A stretch of 64,000 nt of DNA from Rotaria sordida (Eukaryota; Rotifera; Eurotatoria; Philodinida; Philodinidae). Under the pieces are notes generated by a model that was given only the letters and a program-made list of their open reading frames with translations, was not told where the DNA came from and did not search any database. Positions 47,488-58,432 of the stretch are shown piece by piece (positions within the stretch are counted from its first letter, which is position 1; the number at the start of each line of letters is the position of its first letter). The translations under genes and the position numbers were made by a program. The stretch lies in assembly GCA_905250125.1 (NCBI GenBank), contig CAJNOL010000175.1, forward strand, positions 62,001-126,000, given 5' to 3'.

Positions 47488-48055
47488 TTGAAAATATGAA
47501 CGAAATCGACGGAACAAGTATGTATTATCTTTGAACCAAATCACCGTGCTATTAATAAACAATAATAAGTGCTAGATAGCTGACCAACAGGTGTAAAGTT
47601 GAGTTCTATCGAAGCTTAGAGTGTCGATGAAACTAAATGCAACAATGGCAGATCCTTATATCTGCTTTAAAAGCCTTGGAAAATCAAACTATTTCCTAAT
47701 ATTACATAGTCTACGAATTATTGATACAATTTGTTTTCTTTGTGTAGATATTAAAAATGTAACACGTATTCGTTATTTGGTTGGAATTGTCTATTGAGTC
47801 ATCACATGCTATGGGCACAGCAGTTATGGCTTTAATTCAATTTTGTAAGTTTATCCTTTAACAGTTCGATGATGAATCAGACGACGGTCTTCAGACAAAA
47901 AGAAAATAAATGATTGATAAAAACGATTACTAAACCCATTTTAAGCTGAGAACTGTTATATATTTATAAGTATTAAAATAAAATTTTGTTTTTTATTTTT
48001 CAGTGATGTGTTGCAAACAAATCATATTGATGAAGATGTTATTGGAATTCAAAAG
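47488..48055 (+). pseudogene. Gene relic with exon-like pieces, unknown family
   Basis: Three exon-like pieces: MNEIDGT then a GTATGT donor; NIKNVTRIRYLVGIV followed, after a frame change, by ESSHAMGTAVMALIQF and a GTAAGT donor; and SDVLQTNHIDEDVIGIQK with a CAG acceptor and GTAAGT donor. The second piece meets a stop (TATTGA) unless the frame shifts, and the phase into the third does not match. It looks like a decayed or heavily truncated gene. A 96-bp MITE sits in its second intron. Confidence 0.35.
47861..47956. mobile_element. Short TA-flanked MITE with ACAGTTC ends, copy 2
   Basis: Ninety-six bases with ACAGTTC at the left and GAACTGT at the right, flanked by TA (47859-47860 and 47957-47958). 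The sequence matches 45598-45686. Confidence 0.75.
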
Positions 48056-49111
48056 TAAGTTGCTCTATAGAATATTGAATCATATGCTTTTTTTGGCAAA
48101 CTTCTAAAACCTTTCCCAGTTTTATATTGGAAATAGGTTTCGCTTGTTTGCAAGAATAATAAACCGATTATTACCGGGCGAGCTCAATTTTTGAATGATA
48201 CTACGCCTAAATATAATTTGTACACTTAATTCTCATGATCTAATTTCGTTATTAAAAGCTAATGTTATATCACCTATACGATGAATTTTCTTAATTGTTC
48301 AATCCTTCTTGAGTAGTTTTTGACTCATTCATAGAAACTATCTATTAGCAGTAGTAAAGCATTGAATTGAGACAATTTCCAAATGTTGTATAAAGCCTTC
48401 AGTAAGCTACAAATTCGTTAAAAATCAAACTTCTTTTTATCATTCCTTGGTTATGGGTTGAAGAACGGTGTATTTTTTTGTAAGTGAAAAAAAAACTTTA
48501 AATTTAATTACATGCATAAGTTGTTTTGATGTTTGTCAGGTTGATAGACATCACTCGAAGGATAGCCGATTGGCAGATTAGTTTTTAAAAATGTCTTGAT
48601 TAAAAATATATTAACATTAAGTATAATTTTTATATCATTCAAGACAAATGGGTTATATATGACCCATTCTACATTGCCTAAATTTAACCATATTAATGTC
48701 CTAATTAGCACATCCATTAGCTATTTTTTGCAGCGGACTTAACACTAACTCTACTGAATTAGTGTCAGGCGATAAAAGTTTAATCTACCATATTAATTTT
48801 GACGATTATCTATTAGAACAAAAAGTAACATACATGTTTTTAAATATGCGGCAATATGATATGATACAGTTCTATCCATAAAAAGCCATTAATAAACAAT
48901 TCAATATGATTATTGTTAAGTACATATAGGATAATAACGTGTAATAAAATAACCTATATAGTTATAGTTAAAAAGTGGATTCCGAAATACTTGAGTCTAT
49001 AATATATTTCATTTCAAAAAATAAAATTAGTTTTTGTTTTTGTTTTTAATACCTGTACAATTTTATATCAAAAAGAGAAAAGAAAAGATGAGTAAAAAGA
49101 AATCTAAAGTT
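48056..49111. other. Intergenic, no gene seen
   Basis: AT-rich. A 69-codon minus-strand frame at 48508-48717 has no coding character. Poly-A near 49070-49090 may relate to the 3' end of the adjacent minus-strand gene. Confidence 0.35.
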
Positions 49112-49471
49112 TTATTCAATTTTAACTAATTCAATATTAACTTCTTTTGCTAATGGAAGATCTGTATTATTTGCATATAATAATTGTCCATTTCGTTCAA
49201 TACTTGCTGATAGAGTTATTCCACCTGGTATTGATTTAATTTGTTCAAATTTCATATGTGCTTTATCTGGGTCATAGAAACATTGATATTTAATTGGCAT
49301 TTGTTGTCCTTTATTTAAGAGTATATTCGTTGAGCCTAATACAATGCATTCAGCATCATATCGAAGTGTATCACGAACAGACATATCAAGAATTTCATCA
49401 CCATGAAAATTGGGTTGTTCACCTTTGATTTTAATTTGACCATGAACACTATTTGTTATAAATGTAGCCAT
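49112..49471 (-). CDS. YbaY/YscW-like small beta-barrel protein
   Basis: Intronless 120-codon frame (119 aa) starting MATFITNSVHGQIKIKGEQ. The pattern of a glycine-rich first strand, V/L-x-D-T/S blocks (MSVRDTLRYDAECIVLGS), QQMPIKYQCFYDPDKA, then GITLSASIERNGQLLYANNTD matches the YbaY/YscW ('type III secretion lipoprotein chaperone', PF09619) fold. There PIxFxxxYDP and R-I-E-x-x-G-x-L-x-F-x-N-x-T are typical. The family is mainly bacterial, and there the proteins carry a lipoprotein signal; here none is present, suggesting a cytosolic form. Codon use is A/T-rich like its neighbours, so it is long adapted to this genome. An in-frame Met 32 codons upstream (49567) is less likely because the added residues look non-coding. 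The molecular function is not known from sequence. Confidence 0.68.
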   Translation of the reverse strand: MATFITNSVHGQIKIKGEQPNFHGDEILDMSVRDTLRYDAECIVLGSTNILLNKGQQMPIKYQCFYDPDKAHMKFEQIKSIPGGITLSASIERNGQLLYANNTDLPLAKEVNIELVKIE

Positions 49472-50100
49472 TAAAATGTAGCGTAATGAATGAAAGTTAT
49501 TTGTGTCGTTGTTTTTTTTGTTAAAGAGAAAAATGAGCAACGAACACCAATTATTGAAGAAAGACATAAAATCAGTTCTCGTATTTCAAGGACAAAGAAA
49601 GAAAAAAGTTTTTTTTTCCTTGTCTCTCTTTTTTTTAAAAAATAGCAAAACAAATATGTTATAATAATTTTAATATAGACTAATTCAAAATAAAATGTCA
49701 TTTTCATGACAAAAAATTTATATGCAAACACACTTTGAGTACATTATTAATATTAAAAAATTAAAAAAATTACTTTTTTTTTTCTTTTCGTCTTGAATTT
49801 AGTATAAAAGTAGAAGCTTATGATGAAAATTCATTTATGTTTATCATGAGAAAATACACGTGTTAAAGTTGTCGAGATATCGACTATGTAATATCAACAA
49901 GCACTGTCAAGAAGTTTTTTTTTCTTTTTTGATATGCAAACTCAATGTTGTTTTTTTTTATTTAGTGATGTGAAGAATATTCAAATGTATGGATTCAAAT
50001 GCAATAATCATTTATCTCATTATGTATGTTAGATAATTTTTGATGAAATAAAAATTTTTTATTTAATTAAGAAAGTAACAAGACGCAGATATAATAAATC

Positions 50101-50511
50101 TTAGTGAGGACGTACAGGAGCTCTTTGGGGACGACGTCGGCGAGCTGGTTCCAATGGTGCACTTGAAGATTGTGGAGGAGGATCATGATGCTGAGGAAGC
50201 ATCATAGGTCTAGCCGCTATAGGAGATTGAGATCGTGGGACATTTGCAGAAGACACATTATTAGAAGGAAACGTAGTGGTCAGTATTTTAGGTAGTGCTA
50301 TTTTTCCTCTGACAGACGGTGGAGGACCATTACCCCGTCTTTTTGACACTGTGCTAACTGGATTATTAGCGACTGTAGGTGGTGCATGATTAAATCGTAT
50401 TAATGCTGGTTTGATTCCATGTGAAAGATCATTTTTAGCTAAAGGATCAGCAGGCTTTGACCGCGATTTCTGTGGTTTGTCTGATATGACTGGACGTTGA
50501 CGACTGGCCAT
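50101..50511 (-). CDS. Pro/Arg-rich disordered protein
   Basis: Intronless 137-codon frame (136 aa), MASRQRPVISDKPQKS to RPQRAPVRPH. Rich in Pro, Arg, Ser and Ala, with Pro-rich runs (HHDPPPQSSSAPLEP, GNGPPPSVRG) that could bind SH3 or WW domains. Composition is markedly less A/T-rich than nearby non-coding DNA, supporting real coding. No domain, signal peptide or membrane segment; family unknown. Confidence 0.65.
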   Translation of the reverse strand: MASRQRPVISDKPQKSRSKPADPLAKNDLSHGIKPALIRFNHAPPTVANNPVSTVSKRRGNGPPPSVRGKIALPKILTTTFPSNNVSSANVPRSQSPIAARPMMLPQHHDPPPQSSSAPLEPARRRRPQRAPVRPH

Positions 50512-52471
50512 TATTTGTATTTCATTTACTATTACGTTTCAGATACCTTGTCCCTTTTATAGTACAAAAAAAGAGTCAAGGTAAAAAAGATGTGACATAG
50601 CATCATGAGTTACGCTTCAATGCTTTCTTACAAGTAATGAAGGTATATTCTAAACATGATTTTTAGTAATAACCTGTACATCCAACGACGGAAAGAATAG
50701 TAGACACTTGAAAAAAATAACCCCTAAACACACTCAAGTACATATTTTTTCCCACGTTACCATGTATATCAGATAATAATTTGATGGTTATATATTATAT
50801 TGCGCAACAATTAAAATGCACGTGAAAATTAGATTTTTATGTTGTTATTTTTACTAATATGTTTAAATAAGAGGGAAATTTTCTATTTCATATTTGTTAC
50901 TTGACATTTATTTTATTAATTTCGACATCAGTAAATGAATGTGTTTTTTTTGCGTTATTAAAAACGTGAATAATGTTTTTAATGATTATGACTTTAATCT
51001 ATTAAGAATCTCTTTCAAGATTTTATACATCTTGATATATTTTTCTCCTATGTTTTTCAATTCAATGATAATTCATATCAAAATATTAATTCATTTATCA
51101 TCGAAATAAAACGTAATTTCACAATTCTATTTCAATAATTCAATTCTTGTTGCTTTTTTTTTCGTCTATAGTGACTAAAACTTAATGTAATTGGGTTTCA
51201 TGTTGTGAATTTTTTTTTAAACTGCAAACAAACTAACAAATAGAAATTTTTTTAAATACTCTTCAACTACTTTCACGATAAGTAAAAGAAAATAAAAGTA
51301 ATGCAAACAAAAACTTCGCATGATGAAATTTTTTTATTTATTGTCTTGAGATATTCAATGATATATCGACAAGATTAGAGTCGCTGACGAAGTTTATTAC
51401 ATTATACTTTTCTTTCTATTCATGGATGATTGACAGTTAATCGATTAACATTAATTTATACAATGTAAGATGGTTTTTTTTAACTTTAGAAAACAACATT
51501 TGCTATTAATTATTAAGTAAATTTTCAAATAAATTAAAAAGAAGAATTATTTATTCTCGGTTCACTGATAGATAGGAAAATCTTTGCTTAAATAAATCAC
51601 TTGATCATAGAATCTTATTTGCATTATTTCTAAAATCTTATCTCTAGTTTACTTCCATAACTTATTTCATTCAACGTGCTTGTATTATCTTCATTTTTTA
51701 TTATAGGACAAAATAAAAAGAGAATTTTAATCCATGGTGTAAAAGTCTTGGCACAAGATATTCATTCACTTTTTGCCTACCTAAAGACAATTAGTTAAAG
51801 TTAGTTAGAATCAAACTTTTTCGCTCTTTTCGAATATGTGCTCACAATTTCCTTCTGGAGTAAGATTGAACAACTATCATTAGATTATTTCAAAAGGTCC
51901 CAAATAGTGATTGTATAGAATACTATTTTGGTCAATTTTACATTTCAATTGAAACCTATTGCTAATAACTCTCGCATTATTCTCTGTGTGGGCATATCAT
52001 GCCTTTGATTCGAACCAAAAATTAAGAAGAGAAAAAAAACACAAAGAAATCCCATCTTATGTATATACGTATATCTTCGATAACATTCCCTCTCCCTTGC
52101 ATACAGTGATGTACCAATGATGTTTGTTTTCTCCAACAGGTATGACTTGAAAGAAGAGAAAGGTGAAAAGAGAAAAAAGAAGAAAAAATGCAATACATAG
52201 TATAAGCGTAAACAAGACATGATAATACATACGAGTGTATAAGAAACAACAAACGATCTAACTAAAGATGTGTCATAATCGATGATTTATAATATCTATC
52301 AAATTCAAAATAGTTTTTAATAGCTCTGTTTTGTTAGCTCTTCAAAGCGTACTATTTACTTTTGTAAGATAGATTTTAATTCTTTGATATTTTTAAATGC
52401 AGCTTTTTAACAACGATGATTTCTATTGAAATTAATTCTTCAGTGGAAACATATAGATGAAATTTCACCTA
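50512..52471. other. Intergenic, about 2 kb without a recognised gene
   Basis: AT-rich sequence. Minus-strand frames at 51945-52252 are T/C-rich and lack coding features. No repeat recognised. Confidence 0.35.
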
Positions 52472-53312
52472 TTGTAATATTTCATTTTGTACAAAATTCA
52501 GTGCTATAGAATAATGTTTGAATTGAAGCTGTTCTAAAACATACTAAGAACTACGTGAAAACTGTTATTTTGCTTTATACAGACTCAATTTTGAACTTTT
52601 TCAGAAAAACTTATTAATAGTTATTCAATCTTATCCCAGAAGAAAAATCTAAACATACAGTGACAAACAAAATTATTCAATAAGATTTTTTTTTGTTGTT
52701 GGCATAAGTCTTAGAAAGAATTCGAATAGAGAAAATGGTTTCCAATAAGCCTATAACAAAATAAAAATTATCATCAAATTCGTAAAGATAGAAACTCCAG
52801 AAAACCGAAATCCTAGTTTTCAACATGTAGAGTACATAAAAATAATTTTGTTTAGACTACATAGAACGATAAAGTAAACCATCCTCTACAAAACGAGACA
52901 TAACCGAGTTGTCTGAGATGTTTTTTAGTTGAAATAGAGCAATTCGATGGAAGGTCAACAAAATGCTTGTCTGTAGGAAATTGGAAAAAGCCAACTTTTG
53001 GGGGTTTCATTAAGATTGCTGTACCTTAGCTAGACAACGTTGCAGAAAACTCGGAGATATTTCATTTTGTAGAGAATTGTTTGCTCTATCATCCTATATA
53101 GTCTCAACAAAATTATATTTACCCATTCTAGATGCTGAAAAGTTAGCTTTTTGGTTTTCTGAAATTCGTGTCTTTGTGAATCTGATAATTATTTTTATTT
53201 CCTTATATTCTATCTGAAAACAATTGAAAATATAGAAAAAGTCTAATTCTAACCAATTATTTTTTAGTGGTCGAAAAATTAGCGAATATTTTGTGCTAAG
53301 ACTTTCGTGTCG
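52472..53312. repeat. Dispersed repeat, family E long copy with nested foldback
   Basis: Both ends match 7037-7320 (TCATTTTGTACA, TTATTTTGCTTTATAC, CCAGAAGAAAAATCT; GAATATTTTGTG). About 0.5 kb in the middle is extra and contains an inverted repeat at roughly 52785-53175 (CCAGAAAACCGAAATCCTAG against GCTTTTTGGTTTTCTG). This looks like one element inserted into another. Confidence 0.7.
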
Positions 53313-53417
53313 TAGGTTAGGTTCTATTAATATATTTTATTGTTGAATAAATGATATATTCTTTTGATTGAAATAAGTATAATAGATTTAAATTTTTTTT
53401 ATTTCAGATAGAAAAAA

Positions 53418-53440
53418 AAGCAACAACAACAACAACAACA
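53418..53440. repeat. CAA microsatellite before the CSN9 start
   Basis: A (CAA)n tract in the 5'UTR, directly before the ATG and after an ATTTCAG that may be a 5'UTR splice acceptor. Confidence 0.8.
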
Positions 53441-53441
53441 A

Positions 53442-53717
53442 ATGAATCAATATTTTACAAAACCAATCGATGAAGGAATGTATGCAGATGAAACCGGTGG
53501 AAATTGTGATGATTATGATGATGATATGGGCGTTGGCAGTGGTGAAGCAATGATGCGTATTGATTCTTCATCAGCTACTGGTTATATGTCGCATCATTTA
53601 TCATTAATGGCAACAGAAAAAATAGTTCATGGAGATTTTTTTAATGATTTTGGTGATCTTTTCGATACAGACAGTTTTGCTCTTAATGCTACAACAACAG
53701 GACATGTAACAGCTTGA
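53442..53717 (+). CDS. COPS9: COP9 signalosome subunit 9 (CSN9/MYEOV2)
   Basis: Intronless coding frame of 92 codons (91 aa). CSN9 is the small ninth subunit of the COP9 signalosome, which removes NEDD8 from cullins. Its hallmark acidic C-terminal motif is clear: MATEKIVHGDFFNDFGDLFDTD, compared with the conserved NEKxVHxDFFNDFxDLFDDD of animals. The protein is longer than the usual 57 or so residues: it has an extended acidic N-terminus with an Asp/Gly stretch and about 17 residues after the motif. A T-rich tract and ATTTCAG just upstream suggest the 5'UTR is spliced. Start chosen at the first ATG after the CAA tract. Confidence 0.9.
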   Translation: MNQYFTKPIDEGMYADETGGNCDDYDDDMGVGSGEAMMRIDSSSATGYMSHHLSLMATEKIVHGDFFNDFGDLFDTDSFALNATTTGHVTA

Positions 53718-54209
53718 AGTATTTATATATATATATATGTTTTTTTTTTGTGTATTTGTTTATAAAGAGAAAAAAAAATAAAATACATGGTTTTAAACGA
53801 CAAAAGATAACATTAGTGAATATTTTATGAATGAATAAAGCTTATTTTAAAAATGATTTGATGATTTAAAAAAAAATATTATTATTAGACTATAATCGAA
53901 GTTCAGTTGTTTGCGTCGATATTTCTGAATGAATAACGATAATAAAAAAAAATATTCATTTAATATATTGATCGTATAATCATCCAGAGAAACAGTAATT
54001 CATGTTATAGTTGTCAAATAGAATATAAAAACAAGTCTTTTCGATCAACTTGAAAACAAATGTCTTTTTGACAAATATTGTTGTACTAATAGTTTATTTT
54101 TTTTTTGTAGAAAAGCAAATACATGAAGAATCTTATCTGATGAGTTGATGTTTTTTTTTAATTTAAGTCCCTTGAAATAATCGATATTATGTACTCGACA
54201 ATAATAGAA

Positions 54210-54229
54210 ACAGATTGTTCGTTTCTCAT
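54210..54229 (+). promoter_or_regulatory. Conserved upstream block of saposin/countin gene 1
   Basis: CAGATTGTTCGTTTCTCATA lies 52 bases before the ATG and recurs with one change at 61142-61161 before the third gene copy. TGATTGTCT also recurs between the block and the ATG. It may be promoter or 5'UTR sequence kept since duplication. Confidence 0.55.
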
Positions 54230-54281
54230 ACACAATCTATTTAAAGAACTGTCGTTTGATTGTCTATTATGAAGAAAAACA

Positions 54282-55183
54282 ATGTATAAGATATTTGCTC
54301 TCTTACTGCTTATTCTTGTTGGTAGTGTGGTCGCTGATGTACACAAATTTAAAATTCGATCAAGTCATATTAAACGTGTCAGTGCATCATTAAATCATGG
54401 AACTAACAGTCTTGATTGGTGTCCACAATGTATTAGTACTTTTGATGATTTAATTGAAGTTACTCTTGATATTATTCTTCAATTTGGCATTATGGATACA
54501 TGTGGTCATTTATGTGATCTTGTCATTGAAAAGACTGGCTCAGAACTTCTTGGATTGATTTGTACAATGGGTTGTGATTTTTTAGGCCTTGAAGAATTTG
54601 CTAAATTAGTGCAAAGTGCCGATATTGATCCAATCTATTATTGTGAAACAATCAAACTTTGTCCAAGTAAATTAAATAATTTATATTGAGAGTAAAAAAT
54701 ATCTTTTACTTTATAGTCAATGATAATGGTGATGCTAAATTTAAATCATTTGCTATTCTTCCACCACGTGCTCAAACTGGTAGTACAATTGATGTTAACA
54801 TGGTTTTTGTAACAAAAAATGGAACTGGTACTGGTGAAATGATTATTATGATTCAAACAGTCGATAAAATTCCACTTGCTTCTGGTTTCTTACTCGAAGC
54901 TAAACAACCTGGTACTTATGGTGAACGTATTACTATTGATACTACTGCTGATCCAGATTGTGATCCTACTGAAAGTAAAAAATTTTGTTTTTTTTCCTCT
55001 GAATATATTTAAATCAATAATACCATTGAAAAACTTCTTTTTTTTATAGAACAATGTGAACTGTGGTTAGAAGGTACTTATAATGTTACGGTTATGCTTT
55101 GTAATGGACAATGTGGTTCACATCATCCTCACACAGCTGTTTATGATATAGGTCGAGGTTCATTTACGCTCTATGAAGAGTAA
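54282..55183 (+). CDS. Saposin-B/countin-like secreted protein, copy 1
   Basis: Three exons, 54282-54666, 54717-54974 and 55050-55183, total 259 codons (258 aa) with phase 1 at both junctions. A signal peptide (MYKIFALLLLILVGSVVA) is followed by a saposin-B domain at about residues 46-128 with its six cysteines (WCPQC...CGHLC...CTMGC...YYC...LC). A C-terminal domain of about 125 residues begins INDNGDAKFKSF and includes GTYNVTVMLCNGQCGSHHPHT. The two-part layout resembles Dictyostelium countin-type proteins. Saposin domains bind or disturb lipids; a lysosomal, secreted or defence role is possible. It shares exon structure and upstream sequence with the copy at 61228-62134. Confidence 0.85.
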
Positions 55184-55986
55184 TTATGTGTATTTACTTG
55201 TTTTAAAAATAAATTGTGCAAAATTATTCACAAAATTATTTTGCTCTGTAAATATTGAGGAAAATTGAAGGATTTTGTTTCTTAACCACAAGATTAGCTG
55301 GTTACCTATATGACATTGAAAAAAGTTATCAATATATTTTTAAGAATACTTTATTTCAGAAAAAAATCATTCTGTACGTTGATAATTAGACAGAACTGTG
55401 TCAATAAATATATTTGAATGATCTACTATTTTCATACATATATGATCGTCTATATAAAAAGAAAATTAGCTTTGTATTATTATGAGATCTTTGAAAGAGA
55501 GATAGTTGAATAATTTTTGTTTTACATCAATCAGAAGTTTATTTTGATGATGATGTTTTGCATGAAGAAGTTTTTTTCAATTGATTGTATATCAACACAT
55601 TACCTATGTTTTTATCTTTGAATTCATTTCGAACTTTGCTCATATTTGTATGACATCATATGTCTTCTATCATTCATTCAAATTAAGAGAGATTTAATGG
55701 ATCTATACATTGTTGTATTATTATTCTGCATAAATATTTAATGTTCGTTTAGTACCTAAAACGTATTGTTATAGACAATAGTCATACTCATTCAAACATG
55801 TGTTGTTTTATTTTCTCTCAGCAGAGAAAATATCAAATAGATTAATGACACATCAATATCTTAGTTTTACAATGAAAACTTTCAATGAATATTTCATCAC
55901 ACAATACATTATTCAATTCTTCCTACTAACGAGAAAACCTACTTAAGTCTAAGTCTCCGTTTTCCACCGACAGCATACCAGTTTCT
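55184..55986. other. Intergenic, no gene seen
   Basis: AT-rich spacer within the saposin/countin cluster. No open frame or repeat pair recognised. Confidence 0.35.
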
Positions 55987-55989
55987 AGA

Positions 55990-56487
55990 GCTAAATTCTC
56001 AACATTCAAAAGTTTAACACTAAATGCGTCTTAATTGACTGTACACATCCACATAATCGACATAAATAGAAGTTCCAACTACGTCTATACTTTGAACATT
56101 TCAATACCATTAATATTGACGATGTACAGAATTCAATCACATTTTTAAAATTCATCTAATTTCAACTTTATGTTCGTCTATTTATGATATGTATATTAAA
56201 AATACATGCTGATCATATTTTAATAAGCTGCCCTATCTAATGTACTTTAGTACATCGACATATGAGAAAAGAATAAAATAGAATGCAGACTATTGAAAAT
56301 AAGATATCTGGTAAAGCCTTAACTATTACGCCTTTAAAATAGTTCAATTCTGTACGTCCATTACATTAACAATACGGAAATATTCACAATATGTACGTAA
56401 CTAGAACTTCTATTTATGTTGATTTTGTGGATGTGTACAGTCAATTAAGATGCGTCTAGTGTTAAACTTTTGAATGCTGAGAGCTAA
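55990..56487. mobile_element. Foldback element in the saposin cluster
   Basis: Inverted arms: CATTCAAAAGTTTAACACTA with CGTCTTAATTGACTGTACAC on the left, and GTGTACAGTCAATTAAGATG with TAGTGTTAAACTTTTGAATG on the right. Arms of about 90 well-conserved bases, then weaker pairing; about 0.5 kb in total. Confidence 0.8.
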
Positions 56488-57499
56488 AATAACATAAAAA
56501 TTAAAATTGTTGAAATAACAGCTTACAGTCATTTTTCTGTCATTGAAATCGACCTTACTTTTTAAAGACAATCTTTGGGAAAGAAAACATTATGCTATTG
56601 TGATCAGGTCATTTAGTTCTAGAAACTGATATGAAGCCAGTTGAAAATAGAGGCTCACAATTAGGAATGGTTTCTTCTAAGACGGTTTGTGTTTTGTTTA
56701 CGAATAGTTTTTATATCTCTGAGATACTAAAGCATATGACGAGTGTGATAAGGCATTCATAAACGTCCACTAAATAGTCGTTTGAAAAAGTACTTTATTT
56801 TGTTTCGCTTTTCGTTTTTTATTAGAAGCGATAAACAAAATCATAAAATATATTTTTTGTCTTAAACAACATTCATGATGTTATTCGCTATTATGGAATA
56901 GAATTTATATTGTACAATTGTTTTTTTTTATTCTCGAATAGTGTACATCTTATTTTTCCATGCAATGTATGGGAATATTTGAATTCTGAATGATTTCCTT
57001 CTATCCTATAAATTTGAAGAAATAAAAAAAAAATCTGTTTTTAATTCTCTTATCATTTCTACTATTCCAACTATTCATAACAGCTTTGAGTATAAAAATT
57101 GAAATACATATAGATGTCTCTTTTGTCACATACAGATTTTTATCTATTGAAATAGCTTTAGTTGATGTATTTTAATTGCATATATTACTTAATAATTATA
57201 CGTTTGAATCTTTTAATCACTTGAACTGAACTATTTTCTTTTGCTCGCTAAATAATGATGATATGAGCGCTTAGAATTAAAAATAGACTAAAACAGTGTT
57301 GCTGGAAACTTTAACTATTTTTGTAAATTTAATTTTAATAACGTTTGACGTTAGTCAAACAGAAAATACATAATGATAACTTGTTCGTACTTGATATATT
57401 TTTATGAATTCAAAAGAAAAATGATAAAGTTTTCTCTATTATTCAAACACCATCGAATAGTATGGACGTTTCTCACAAAGAATGTACATTTATGACGCG

Positions 57500-58432
57500 C
57501 GAGATCTTGCATGATTGTCTTCAGTTTCGTAAGAAAAGTAATGACAAGCAATGTAGAAGGTTTTTACTCTGATTATAATTGTTATAGTTTGAACTGCATA
57601 TACCTCACGTTCATACAGTATTCATTTTCAAAAAACAAAATTTCCACGTCCTTAGTCCGAATCTCAAGCATAATAAAGTCAATATGGATATCTGTTCTAT
57701 GTGTATCAATGAAGTGGTAGAATTAATTAATATTCTTGACCAGAGAATTTTAGGATCTTACCGTTTCTTTTATGGAGCTGTTGTAAATCAAACTGGCTTA
57801 AAATTCTTGACGGTCTCTATTGATGTAGAATATGATGTCATTGGTATTGAGGAATCGATCAAATTGATCATCAAAGCTAAGATGGATCCTATCTATTATT
57901 ATCAACTTGCTGATATGTTTTCAAATAAGAAAAACTGATTCAATAATTATATTATGTACATTTTGAAATATTATCTATATACTTAATGATCATGGAGATG
58001 CTAAATTTATAAATTTTGATGTTCTAGCAAAGATTGACACTCAAGGAATAACATTTATATTTGATATTTCTGGTTTCTTATGACTTTAAATGGTATTTAT
58101 ATGAGAACATTTATTTTTAATATTATTAATCCTAAAAATCAATCATTCGATAACTTGTATTGATTTGAAGCAAAAAAAATACCTGGCACATATTGTGAAA
58201 AAAGTTCTTATCAAAACTTTTGCAAATTGTGACCCTTCAAAAGGTAAGAATAGATAAATTCTCTTACAATAAATTTTCTTATATCAAGGGATTGTTTCAC
58301 AGAAGTTAGTGATGCCTGACTAATCGGTACTGACAATGTTACTGCACAAATTTGTAATCGGTAATGCAGTTCGCATCATCCTTATACAGTTGTTCGTGAT
58401 ACTGCAGTAATCTCTTTTGTTGTTACAAAATA
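57500..58432 (+). pseudogene. Saposin-B/countin-like pseudogene, copy 2
   Basis: Three segments match the neighbouring genes in order. The saposin part (from about 57684, DICSMCINEVVELINIL ... NQTGLKF ... IIKAKMDPIYYYQLAD) keeps only the first cysteine pair. The second segment (from about 57985, LNDHGDAKFINFDVL) hits in-frame stops. The third (about 58303-58432, GTDNVTAQICNR, SSHHPYTVVRDT) also has stops. No convincing signal peptide remains. A dead tandem duplicate, closer to copy 3 than to copy 1. Confidence 0.85.

Noticed and set aside
51945..52252. Two overlapping minus-strand frames rich in Phe, Ser and Leu
   Set aside because: Arise from purine-rich DNA on the plus strand; no splice or domain support.
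57684..57938. Saposin copy 2 as a working short gene
   Set aside because: Four of the six saposin cysteines and the signal peptide are missing, and downstream segments have stops.
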